In this document: one piece after another, positions 1-4,989 of the stretch | How the letters are laid out: each line of letters opens with the position of its first letter | Numbering within the stretch: position 1 is the first letter of the stretch | DNA from: Methylophilaceae bacterium UBA7525 | Lineage (GTDB): Bacteria > Pseudomonadota > Gammaproteobacteria > Burkholderiales > Methylophilaceae | Assembly: GCA_002479405.1 (NCBI GenBank) | Contig: DLMX01000069.1 | Location: 374 to 8,583 of the forward strand | Reading direction: 5' to 3' | DNA: 8,210 bases | Program-made: the position numbers and the translations under genes | Notes under the pieces: model-generated | What the model was told of the DNA's origin: nothing | The model's database searches: none | What the model saw: the letters and a program-made list of their open reading frames with translations, nothing else

Positions 1-275
1 AGAAAGAAGAACTTGACGAGGTCGTAGCCGTTCTTGCCGGAAAGTGCCTCAGCGCCTTGAAAGAAATCGACGCCATAGGCAATGCTGTAACCAATAAAAA
101 AATAGGCAATCGTGGATACGGAAAAATCCACCATGATCTTCACCAGAGCGTTCACCTGGTTCTTTTTACGCACCGTACCAACTTCCAGAAAAGCAAAGCC
201 GGCGTGCATGGCCAACACCATGATTGCGCCCAGTAATACGAACAAGACATCCCCTGCTGATTGCAATGCTTCCAT
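1..275 (-). CDS. amt: Ammonium transporter, Amt/MEP/Rh family (N-terminal 91 codons, cut by window edge)
   Basis: This would be an inner-membrane channel that moves ammonium/ammonia into the cell. The reading frame runs leftward from an ATG at 273-275 and stays open to base 1, so only the first 91 residues are present. The first 70 or so residues form two hydrophobic helices (about 8-30 and 44-68) joined by a basic loop. The segment AGFAFLEVGTVRKKNQ (residues 25-40), followed by VNALVKI, is typical of the first part of Amt proteins. No cleavable signal peptide is obvious, unlike E. coli AmtB. The conserved gate phenylalanines and pore histidines lie outside the window and cannot be checked. 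The start is fixed by a GGAGGAG ribosome site 8 nt upstream. The promoter region points to sigma-54/NtrC control. No glnK precedes it here; whether one follows is not visible. Confidence 0.93.
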   Translation of the reverse strand, partial: MEALQSAGDVLFVLLGAIMVLAMHAGFAFLEVGTVRKKNQVNALVKIMVDFSVSTIAYFFIGYSIAYGVDFFQGAEALSGKNGYDLVKFFF

Positions 276-283
276 GTTTGCAT

Positions 284-290
284 CTCCTCC
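284..290 (-). promoter_or_regulatory. Ribosome binding site of amt
   Basis: The minus strand reads GGAGGAG, a near-perfect Shine-Dalgarno sequence, 8 nt before the ATG at 275-273. This settles the start of the truncated amt gene and suggests strong translation once the gene is transcribed. Confidence 0.88.
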
Positions 291-314
291 GGAATTTTAT
301 GTGTGCCGAATAAG

Positions 315-330
315 AGCAAAAAGCAAGCCA
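315..330 (-). promoter_or_regulatory. Sigma-54 (-24/-12) promoter of amt
   Basis: The minus strand reads TGGCTTGCTTTTTGCT. This fits the RpoN consensus TGGCACG-N4-TTGCW with two mismatches, and it keeps the invariant GG (329-328) and GC (317-316) exactly 10 nt apart. The predicted transcription start is near 304, giving a leader of about 29 nt that contains the amt ribosome site. Together with two NtrC-like dyads further upstream, this is the expected layout of a nitrogen-starvation promoter. The motif match is seen directly; its activity is inferred. Confidence 0.77.
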
Positions 331-384
331 ATATTGCAACACATTGTTTCAATTTACTTTTAATTAATCATCCCGCTAGCGTAA

Positions 385-399
385 GCACGAAATCAGTGC
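385..399. promoter_or_regulatory. NtrC-like binding site 1 upstream of amt
   Basis: The sequence GCACGAAATCAGTGC is a GCAC-N7-GTGC dyad of the same length as the NtrC consensus GCAC-N5-TGGTGC, with two mismatches in the inner bases. Its centre is about 88 bp upstream of the predicted sigma-54 transcription start, and about 30 bp (close to three helical turns) from the second site. Confidence 0.6.
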
Positions 400-414
400 G
401 TGCTGAAGTGCATC

Positions 415-429
415 GCACAATATCGGTGC
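415..429. promoter_or_regulatory. NtrC-like binding site 2 upstream of amt
   Basis: The sequence GCACAATATCGGTGC matches the NtrC consensus GCAC-N5-TGGTGC with a single mismatch. It lies about 118 bp upstream of the predicted amt transcription start. Paired sites near -90 to -140 are usual for NtrC enhancers, as at glnA of enteric bacteria. This is the better of the two matches. Both sites could also influence the divergent gene to the right. Confidence 0.68.
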
Positions 430-540
430 AATTATCATCCTTCTGAAATTTTCCTGTTGTCAAAAGCGGGCAGAAAAAGCGATGATGTCCTTGGGACAAC
501 GGTTTTGCTGGCAATTAAACTGAAACGGGACTCACTTGGA

Positions 541-762
541 ATGCACACACTTTATTTGACTTACGAAGACAAACTGCTGGACATGATGATTGCCTACAGC
601 AATGTGGAGTCTTCACTACGCTTCTCCTTGACCCACGGTAGCCGCTACTTGCCATTTGATGAAGGTGAACGTCAGGCCATGCTGGAACGGCGTGCATTTG
701 CCCTTGCGAGGCTGGCCATAGACAAGGCTATGGGCATGCAAACCTGGATGAACACACCCTGA
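541..762 (+). CDS. Hypothetical protein, 73 residues
   Basis: I do not recognise this protein. From the ATG at 541 it is a mixed charged and hydrophobic polypeptide with no membrane segment and no signal peptide. The C-terminal half, from about residue 39, is probably helical: an acidic stretch followed by MLERRAFALARLAIDKA. The codons look like those of neighbouring real genes. The frame stays open upstream to a GTG at 400, but that extension would run through the second NtrC-like site and reads less like coding sequence, so I chose the first ATG. No strong ribosome site precedes it; a CGGGA lies about 10 nt upstream. It is divergent from amt and convergent with the next gene. A function tied to nitrogen is possible from position only. 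Confidence 0.55.
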   Translation: MHTLYLTYEDKLLDMMIAYSNVESSLRFSLTHGSRYLPFDEGERQAMLERRAFALARLAIDKAMGMQTWMNTP

Positions 763-790
763 TTTTACTGCCCCAAACTCCTGCAGTTAA

Positions 791-1021
791 TCACTCCAGG
801 TCTTGCTTCTGGTCATTTCCCTTTTTGAAATAACTGAGGATGGTCGTCAGAATCCAGAGCAGCGCCTTGAAGGTATTGACTACCGGTATCAGGCTCCAGA
901 ACATGTTACCCATGATCTGCCTGCAGAACATGTTCTTGAAGCTTACGGTCTTGTAGATTGTAGAAAGTGAACAGATGCCCAAAGACACAAAATAGATGAT
1001 GATGTACTCGGTTGGTATCAC
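791..1021 (-). CDS. Small two-helix membrane protein, 76 residues, uncharacterised
   Basis: I do not recognise the family. The protein has a short N-terminus, a first hydrophobic stretch (about residues 4-22), a polar stretch with a cysteine and basic residues, a second hydrophobic stretch (about 40-64), and a charged tail ending DQKQDLE. That predicts a small inner-membrane hairpin. The GTG start at 1021-1019 is chosen because a GGGAG ribosome site sits 7 nt upstream; a TTG two codons earlier would lie too close to that site. It follows the HbpS-family gene on the same strand after 72 bp and converges with the 73-residue gene across 28 bp. It could be co-transcribed with the HbpS-family gene, but no promoter or terminator between them is clear. 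Confidence 0.62.
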   Translation of the reverse strand: MIPTEYIIIYFVSLGICSLSTIYKTVSFKNMFCRQIMGNMFWSLIPVVNTFKALLWILTTILSYFKKGNDQKQDLE

Positions 1022-1028
1022 TGACAAT

Positions 1029-1033
1029 CTCCC
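1029..1033 (-). promoter_or_regulatory. Ribosome binding site deciding a GTG start
   Basis: The minus strand reads GGGAG, 7 nt before the GTG at 1021-1019 and only 1 nt before the alternative TTG at 1027-1025. The spacing favours the GTG as the start of the small membrane protein. Confidence 0.6.
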
Positions 1034-1093
1034 GTTTTATGCTCTGTTTTTCTTGATTTTAATGGACTTCTGAAAAGTACAGCGCCGTGACTA

Positions 1094-1567
1094 TTAAATG
1101 GCGCTAACCGCAGCTGCTGCAATTACACCATCCTCAACCGAACTGGCACCACTGATGCCGATCGCGCCGATGATCCTGTCATTCAGTACGATAGGCACCC
1201 CGCCCTCCACCGGTACCGCACCGGGCAAACCCAGAATTGAAGTGCGTCCGCCCACTACTGCATCCTCAAACACTTTAGTCGGGCGCCTGAAGTTACTGGC
1301 GGAACGCGCCTTGGCAATCGCCACTTCAACACTGGCAGTTTGCGTGTCATCGGCCTTCTCGAAATACACCAGATGACCGGCAGTATCGACAATAGCGACC
1401 GCTACTCTCAGATTCTGACGTTTGGCCTCCCGGGCGGCAACCTCGGCAACCCGCTTCGCCTGCTGCAGCTGAATACCGGGACCATAACTTAAAACCTGCT
1501 CTGCACTCACATGGCCGAAAAAGCCTAGCATGCCCAATGACAAAATCAAGCGACTGAATACTTTCAT
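1094..1567 (-). CDS. Secreted GlcG/HbpS-family (DUF336-type) protein
   Basis: The 157-residue product starts with a clear signal peptide (MKVFSRLILSLGMLGFFGHVSA, residues 1-22), so it should be exported to the periplasm. The rest is a single GlcG/HbpS domain (Pfam PF03928 type): a helix rich in Ala, Lys and Glu near 33-50, the strand VAVAIVDTAGHLVYFEKAD (55-73), the AIAKARSAS helix (84-92), and the closing motif GGVPIVLNDRIIGAIGISGA (122-141). Members include the heme-binding sensor partner HbpS of Streptomyces and the poorly understood GlcG, so small-ligand or heme binding is possible but not shown here. The start is set by a GGGGAG ribosome site 6 nt upstream. An in-frame upstream ATG at 1615 would bury the signal peptide and is rejected. 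No glycolate-oxidation genes are nearby. Confidence 0.87.
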   Translation of the reverse strand: MKVFSRLILSLGMLGFFGHVSAEQVLSYGPGIQLQQAKRVAEVAAREAKRQNLRVAVAIVDTAGHLVYFEKADDTQTASVEVAIAKARSASNFRRPTKVFEDAVVGGRTSILGLPGAVPVEGGVPIVLNDRIIGAIGISGASSVEDGVIAAAAVSAI

Positions 1568-1573
1568 GCCCTT

Positions 1574-1579
1574 CTCCCC
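1574..1579 (-). promoter_or_regulatory. Ribosome binding site of the HbpS-family gene
   Basis: The minus strand reads GGGGAG, 6 nt before the ATG at 1567-1565. This choice places the signal peptide at the very N-terminus, which supports it over the upstream ATG at 1615. Confidence 0.75.
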
Positions 1580-1607
1580 AATACCTGCCGCCGACTGCTG
1601 ACGGCTT

Positions 1608-1637
1608 TTGATCATTAAAAATTACCGCAATTAAAAT
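1608..1637 (+). promoter_or_regulatory. Possible sigma-70 promoter of the DUF4174 gene
   Basis: A -35-like TTGATC (1608-1613) and a -10-like TAAAAT (1632-1637) are separated by 18 bp. The predicted transcript would begin near 1644, about 20 nt before the ATG at 1665. The region is AT-rich, so chance similarity cannot be excluded. Confidence 0.35.
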
Positions 1638-1664
1638 TTGAACAAGCGCCTGCTCCCCGACTCT

Positions 1665-2123
1665 ATGACTATCATGCTGCAGCACAAATTCAAGTTTCTG
1701 TTCTGGCTCGCACTATTTTTGTGCACATCCGTTCACGCCACCCCGCAAAACGATTATCCGCTGGAAGCTGAACTCTGGAAGCATCGACTGCTGATCATCA
1801 GCGTGCCTGCGGCCGACCACCCCATGCTTGCAAATATCAGATCCGCAATACGGCAGCAGGAGAACCAGCAAGCCTTTGCTGAGCGGCTCATGGTGCTGTA
1901 CGAGATCATCAACGGCAAAATCTGGCGTGATGGCCAGCCGCTTGATGCCCAGCAGAACCTGTTGCTACTGGACAACCTCCATCTCAAAGCGCCATACAAA
2001 GCAGTCACTTTTCTGGTCGGTCTGGATGGCGGTATCAAACTGCACACTGAAGACCCGGCAAGCCTACAGAACATTTTCCAGTTGATCGATGGCATGCCGA
2101 TGCGACAGAACCATCAGCAATAA
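1665..2123 (+). CDS. Secreted DUF4174 domain-containing protein
   Basis: The 152-residue product has an N-terminal signal peptide (about 1-25, basic KFK then FLFWLALFL, cleavage after VHA) and should be periplasmic. The mature part matches my memory of the DUF4174 family: an opening LWKHRLLIISVPAADHPML (37-55), a central helix (58-76), and the closing IDGMPMRQN (141-149), whose D-x-MPMR signature is the most recognisable part. The function of the family is unknown; its fold is thought to resemble thioredoxin, but I see no CxxC motif. ATG 1665 is chosen because it lies just downstream of a plausible promoter; ATG 1674 is equally possible. Neither has a clear ribosome site, and a TTG at 1638 looks too close to the promoter. 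It is divergent from the HbpS-family gene and 72 bp upstream of pap. Confidence 0.8.
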   Translation: MTIMLQHKFKFLFWLALFLCTSVHATPQNDYPLEAELWKHRLLIISVPAADHPMLANIRSAIRQQENQQAFAERLMVLYEIINGKIWRDGQPLDAQQNLLLLDNLHLKAPYKAVTFLVGLDGGIKLHTEDPASLQNIFQLIDGMPMRQNHQQ

Positions 2124-2195
2124 TCCGATTTACATGGCTGCCGGTTTTATGCAACATGACATCAAACCGATATTGTCATCTATCAGGGAACCAGC

Positions 2196-3686
2196 ATGTT
2201 CGAATCCGCAGAACTGGGGCATCAGATTGCCAAGGACGTCTATAAAAAGGAGGTGGCAAAACTTCGTGAAGCATTGCTGGATGTGCAATTCGACCTGGCG
2301 GAAAGCAAGCGTTTCCCGGTCATCATCCTGATCGGTGGCGTAGACGGCGCCGGCAAGGGCGAAGTCGCCAATCTGCTGAACGAATGGATGGACCCACGCC
2401 GCATCACCACCTGCGCCTTCGGACCGCCAAGCGAAGAAGAGGCTTCCAGACCGCCGATGTGGCGATTCTGGCGCCAGCTACCGCCCAAAGGCGAAATCGG
2501 CATCTTCTTCGGTTCCTGGTATACCGCGCCCATCATCAGCCGCGCCTACGGCGAAAGCAAGGATGCCGAACTGGACAATGCGCTGGAGGACATCGTGCGT
2601 TTCGAACGCATGCTGACCGATGAAGGCGCCCTGCTCATCAAATTCTGGTTCCACCTGTCCAAGGAAAAGCAGAAAGCCCGTATCCACGACCTGCAGAAAA
2701 ACCCGAAGACCAGCTGGCGCGTGACCGAACGCGATCTGCATCACCTCAAACTGTATGACAAGTTCCGCCAGATCAGCGGTCATGTCATCCGTGAAACCAG
2801 CACCGCCAACGCGCCCTGGATCATTATCGAAGGCTATGACGCTAATTACCGCAATCTGACTGCCGGCAGCTACATCCGGGATGCCATCAGAAAACAGCTG
2901 GATAACAAAACCAACGGCAACAACCGGAGCGTTGCCGCGCCCATCCTGCAGCCGATTGACAAGTTGCATATCCTCAATACGCTGGATCTGGGCAAATCGC
3001 TCGAGAAGGATGATTACACAAAGCAGCTGGAAAAATATCAGCGCAAAATCAACCTGCTGACCAGACACCCGAAGTTCAAGGATATGTCGCTGGTCATCGT
3101 CTTCGAAGGCGCCGACGCCGCCGGCAAGGGCGGCAGCATCCGCCGCATCACGCATGCGGTCGATGCGCGTTTCTACAAGGTGATTCCGATTGCCGCACCC
3201 ACAGACGAAGAGCGCGCGCAGCCTTACCTGTGGCGTTTCTGGCGCCATATTCCAGGCAATGGCCGCATCACGATCTTTGACCGTTCATGGTACGGTCGCG
3301 TACTGGTAGAACGGGTAGAAGGTTATTGCAGCGAACAGGACTGGATGCGCGCTTACGCTGAGATCAACGACTTCGAATCACAACTGATCGATAACGACAC
3401 GCTGATTGTCAAATTCTGGTTGCAGATCAGCCAGGAAGAACAACTGAGACGTTTCGAGGAGCGCCAGGAGATTTCATTCAAGCGCTTCAAGATTACCGAG
3501 GAGGACTGGCGTAACCGGGAAAAATGGGATGCCTATCAGATAGCTGCCAGTGACATGGTGGATCGCACCAGCACCGGCCATGCACCGTGGACGCTTATCG
3601 AGGCGAACGACAAGAATTATGCACGCATCAAGATCTTGCGTACGCTAGTCGATGCGCTGGAAGACAGACTGGGCAATGTCGACTGA
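2196..3686 (+). CDS. pap: Polyphosphate:AMP phosphotransferase (PPK2 class II, two fused domains)
   Basis: This cytoplasmic enzyme transfers phosphate from polyphosphate to AMP, giving ADP. At 496 residues it has the double-domain layout of class II PPK2 proteins. Domain 1 (about 15-235) has a Walker A loop GGVDGAGKGE (47-56). Domain 2 (about 275-490) has EGADAAGKGG (304-313), the lid-type motif PYLWRFWRHIPGNG (343-356), and Walker B FDRSWYGRVLVERVEG (361-376). In domain 1 the matching Walker B reads FFGSWY (104-109), with Gly-Ser in place of Asp-Arg. From memory, Acinetobacter Pap also lacks the Asp there, so catalysis is expected mainly in domain 2. The start is supported by AGGGAA 5 nt upstream. 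It may be read with the DUF4174 gene (72 bp gap) or alone. It converges with the next gene across 45 bp without a clear terminator. Confidence 0.95.
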   Translation: MFESAELGHQIAKDVYKKEVAKLREALLDVQFDLAESKRFPVIILIGGVDGAGKGEVANLLNEWMDPRRITTCAFGPPSEEEASRPPMWRFWRQLPPKGEIGIFFGSWYTAPIISRAYGESKDAELDNALEDIVRFERMLTDEGALLIKFWFHLSKEKQKARIHDLQKNPKTSWRVTERDLHHLKLYDKFRQISGHVIRETSTANAPWIIIEGYDANYRNLTAGSYIRDAIRKQLDNKTNGNNRSVAAPILQPIDKLHILNTLDLGKSLEKDDYTKQLEKYQRKINLLTRHPKFKDMSLVIVFEGADAAGKGGSIRRITHAVDARFYKVIPIAAPTDEERAQPYLWRFWRHIPGNGRITIFDRSWYGRVLVERVEGYCSEQDWMRAYAEINDFESQLIDNDTLIVKFWLQISQEEQLRRFEERQEISFKRFKITEEDWRNREKWDAYQIAASDMVDRTSTGHAPWTLIEANDKNYARIKILRTLVDALEDRLGNVD

Positions 3687-3731
3687 GCTCCGGACTTGAG
3701 TCGGCCTGAAGCACGCACGGACCTCTTCACA

Positions 3732-4457
3732 TCAAACGTAACTGGTTGTGGCCGGGGACTGGCCGATGCGACTGGCAGCATCAGGGTCGCCGATCCAGAA
3801 ATAATAGAACTCGCGGACAACGGCAAAAAACAGCCGTCTGGTGTCGATTTTCTCGAACAACGGCACGGTAGCATCCACAGCGATCCGGTAATGCCTACTA
3901 GACTTCTGTGGCGCATCGCGCAGACGAATCAGCAAAATCTTCACCAGTTTGACCCGCGTATCAACCAGCTCCTGCTCTGCTCCGGCCTGTCGCAATGCCA
4001 GTGAATAGGCTTTGATTGGCCAGTTTTCCACCGTATCGAACTTGGCCTTGTCCAGGCTCTGCCACAACGATTTGATATCCAGATCGACCGGTTGCCAGTC
4101 GATCGGATTCACATTGAATTCTGCATCAGCAGTCAGTGCCGCGATGGATTTGAAATCCCTGATCCAGAAATGAAAATATTCGCGCGCAACTGCCAGGCTG
4201 AACGGCCAGTCCAATTTACCGGTTTCGTTCAGAACCTGCTCCACCGCCTGCCGGTATGCCGCACCTTCATGCGCTACACCGCGCATGGCTGGAACAAGCC
4301 GGTTCAAAAACTTCTTGCGCTCATCGAGGGCCGCCTGATCAGCACCCTTGATTTTCAAAAGATTCAGGTAAGCACTCAATGCCTCCTGTTCACGGTCTTC
4401 CGTCATAGTTTCATCCGCCATCAAAGGTGAAACCTCAGCCAAGCCACTTGCAGCCAT
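3732..4457 (-). CDS. Uncharacterised protein of 241 residues with an internal duplication
   Basis: I do not recognise the family. The protein is soluble, with no signal peptide or membrane helix, and looks mostly helical. It consists of two similar halves. Residues 30-101 and 151-224 align with about 121-123 residues of offset and share Y, GA, Q, D-x-R-x-K, a later YR-x-AV, and the strongest block AVAREYFHFWIRD (89-101) against AVVREFYYFWIGD (212-224). An acidic N-terminal tail (1-25) precedes the first copy. The ATG at 4457 has GAGGA 9 nt upstream on the minus strand; in-frame ATGs at residues 13 and 18 are less well placed. It converges with pap and is divergent from the DUF3301 gene. The aromatic FW block suggests a conserved core or binding surface, but no function can be assigned. 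Confidence 0.82.
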   Translation of the reverse strand: MAASGLAEVSPLMADETMTEDREQEALSAYLNLLKIKGADQAALDERKKFLNRLVPAMRGVAHEGAAYRQAVEQVLNETGKLDWPFSLAVAREYFHFWIRDFKSIAALTADAEFNVNPIDWQPVDLDIKSLWQSLDKAKFDTVENWPIKAYSLALRQAGAEQELVDTRVKLVKILLIRLRDAPQKSSRHYRIAVDATVPLFEKIDTRRLFFAVVREFYYFWIGDPDAASRIGQSPATTSYV

Positions 4458-4479
4458 GCATTTTCATCCTCAATCCAAT

Positions 4480-4683
4480 TCAGCCCAGGCGCGGGTACAT
4501 CACTGTATACAAAACCCGTCGAACCGTCTGTCCTACTTTTATACAGTCTACAACTCGATTCAGAAATATCACTTGATAATCATCAACCACCTCCAATAAT
4601 ATCGGACATTCCTCTGGTTCATTAAAGTTTTTCACGGAAATTTCACAAATCGCAGAGACAGGATTATCTCTTGGAAATATCAC
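4480..4683 (-). CDS. Doubtful small ORF, 67 residues, upstream of the duplicated-domain gene
   Basis: An open frame from GTG 4683 to TGA 4480 fills most of the 213-bp gap between two divergent genes. Its translation has plausible strand-like stretches (ILLEVVDDYQVIFLN) but resembles nothing I know. Against it: no ribosome site precedes the GTG, its codons are more AT-rich than those of neighbouring genes, it overlaps the start of the DUF3301 gene by 13 bp on the other strand, and a plausible promoter for that gene lies inside it. It is 22 bp from the next minus-strand gene, so an operon arrangement is possible. I list it as a candidate only, possibly a decayed gene or chance frame. Confidence 0.18.
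   Translation of the reverse strand: MIFPRDNPVSAICEISVKNFNEPEECPILLEVVDDYQVIFLNRVVDCIKVGQTVRRVLYTVMYPRLG
4573..4600 (+). promoter_or_regulatory. Possible sigma-70 promoter of the DUF3301-gluQ operon
   Basis: TTGATA (4573-4578) and AATAAT (4595-4600) are separated by 16 bp. Each hexamer differs from consensus at one position. The transcript would begin near 4607, leaving a leader of about 64 nt. The placement in the divergent gap is sensible; there is no experimental support. Confidence 0.4.
4660..4663 (+). promoter_or_regulatory. Ribosome binding site deciding a TTG start
   Basis: AGGA lies 7 nt before the TTG at 4671. The next in-frame ATG (4695) would remove half of the N-terminal membrane helix and has no ribosome site, so the rare TTG start is preferred. 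Confidence 0.6.
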
Positions 4684-4982
4684 TCATTATCATCATGCTG
4701 TTTATCGCCTGGTTCTGGTTCGACAGCATTACCAGCCGGGAAAAGGCAATCAACATGGGACGTGATCTGGCCGAGCGCTGGAATCTGCAGCTACTTGATG
4801 AAACCGTGTCCTGCAGCAATATCCGGCTCGGACGCAACAACCGAGGTCAGGCTAGAATCATGCGGACCTATGAGTTTGAAGTCAGCACCAACGGCAGTGA
4901 CCGGCTGCCCTGTCACCTGGTACTGCTGGGCAAACAATTGCAATCCTGGCATATCCCTCCCTATCTGCAACCCTTGTACTGA
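4671..4982 (+). CDS. DUF3301 family small membrane-anchored protein
   Basis: The 103-residue product begins with a single membrane helix (about 3-18, ISLIIIMLFIAWFWFD) and continues as a soluble domain. The order of motifs matches DUF3301 (PF11743 type) as I remember it: an aromatic W-x-W after the helix, a REKAINMGRDLAERW helix (23-37), LQLLDETVSC (39-48), a basic stretch, and RTYEFEVSTNGSDRLPCHLVLLGKQLQSW (65-93). The function of the family is unknown. The TTG start is supported by AGGA 7 nt upstream. The stop is 7 bp before the gluQ start, so the two are very probably co-transcribed and translationally coupled. No catalytic motif is visible. Confidence 0.82.
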   Translation: MEISLIIIMLFIAWFWFDSITSREKAINMGRDLAERWNLQLLDETVSCSNIRLGRNNRGQARIMRTYEFEVSTNGSDRLPCHLVLLGKQLQSWHIPPYLQPLY

Positions 4983-4989
4983 ACGTTTC

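Larger units (their letters stand above)
4563..4695. repeat. Short imperfect direct repeat, two copies
   Basis: GAAATATCACT followed after 5 bp by ATCATCA (4563-4585) recurs as GAAATATCACT followed after 4 bp by ATCATCA (4674-4695). The copies start 111 bp apart. The first lies in the spacer and overlaps the putative -35 box of the DUF3301 gene; the second overlaps its TTG start. It could be an operator pair or coincidence in AT-rich DNA. Confidence 0.35.

Noticed and set aside
112..363. Plus-strand frame of 83 codons and a minus-strand frame at 152-352
   Set aside because: Both overlap the clear amt reading frame and its control region, in other frames, and their products are low-complexity in character.
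400..540. Upstream extension of the 73-residue gene to a GTG at 400, giving 120 residues
   Set aside because: It would overlap an NtrC-like site, has no ribosome site, and its codons and residues (several Cys, mixed content) look less coding than the part after ATG 541.
1568..1615. Upstream ATG at 1615 for the HbpS-family gene
   Set aside because: It would put 16 polar residues before the signal peptide, and the ribosome site fits the ATG at 1567.
1684..1740. Lipoprotein signal in the DUF4174 protein because of a Cys in the signal region
   Set aside because: The residues before the Cys (LFL) do not fit a lipobox, and a normal signal-peptidase I site (VHA) follows.
2478..3248. Open frame of 256 codons on the minus strand inside pap
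   Set aside because: It is fully antisense to a well-recognised gene with both PPK2 domains. Its composition (Val, Phe, Asp, Gln rich, few Lys) is typical of a shadow of a GC-biased coding strand.
3687..3731. Possible terminator between convergent pap and the 241-residue gene
   Set aside because: Only a three- or four-base-pair stem can be drawn near the CCGGACTTGAGTCGG segment, and there is no T run.
4762..4989. 76-codon upstream extension of the gluQ frame
   Set aside because: It overlaps the DUF3301 gene in another frame, and the GluQ-RS family begins just before the RGRFAPSPTG motif at ATG 4990.
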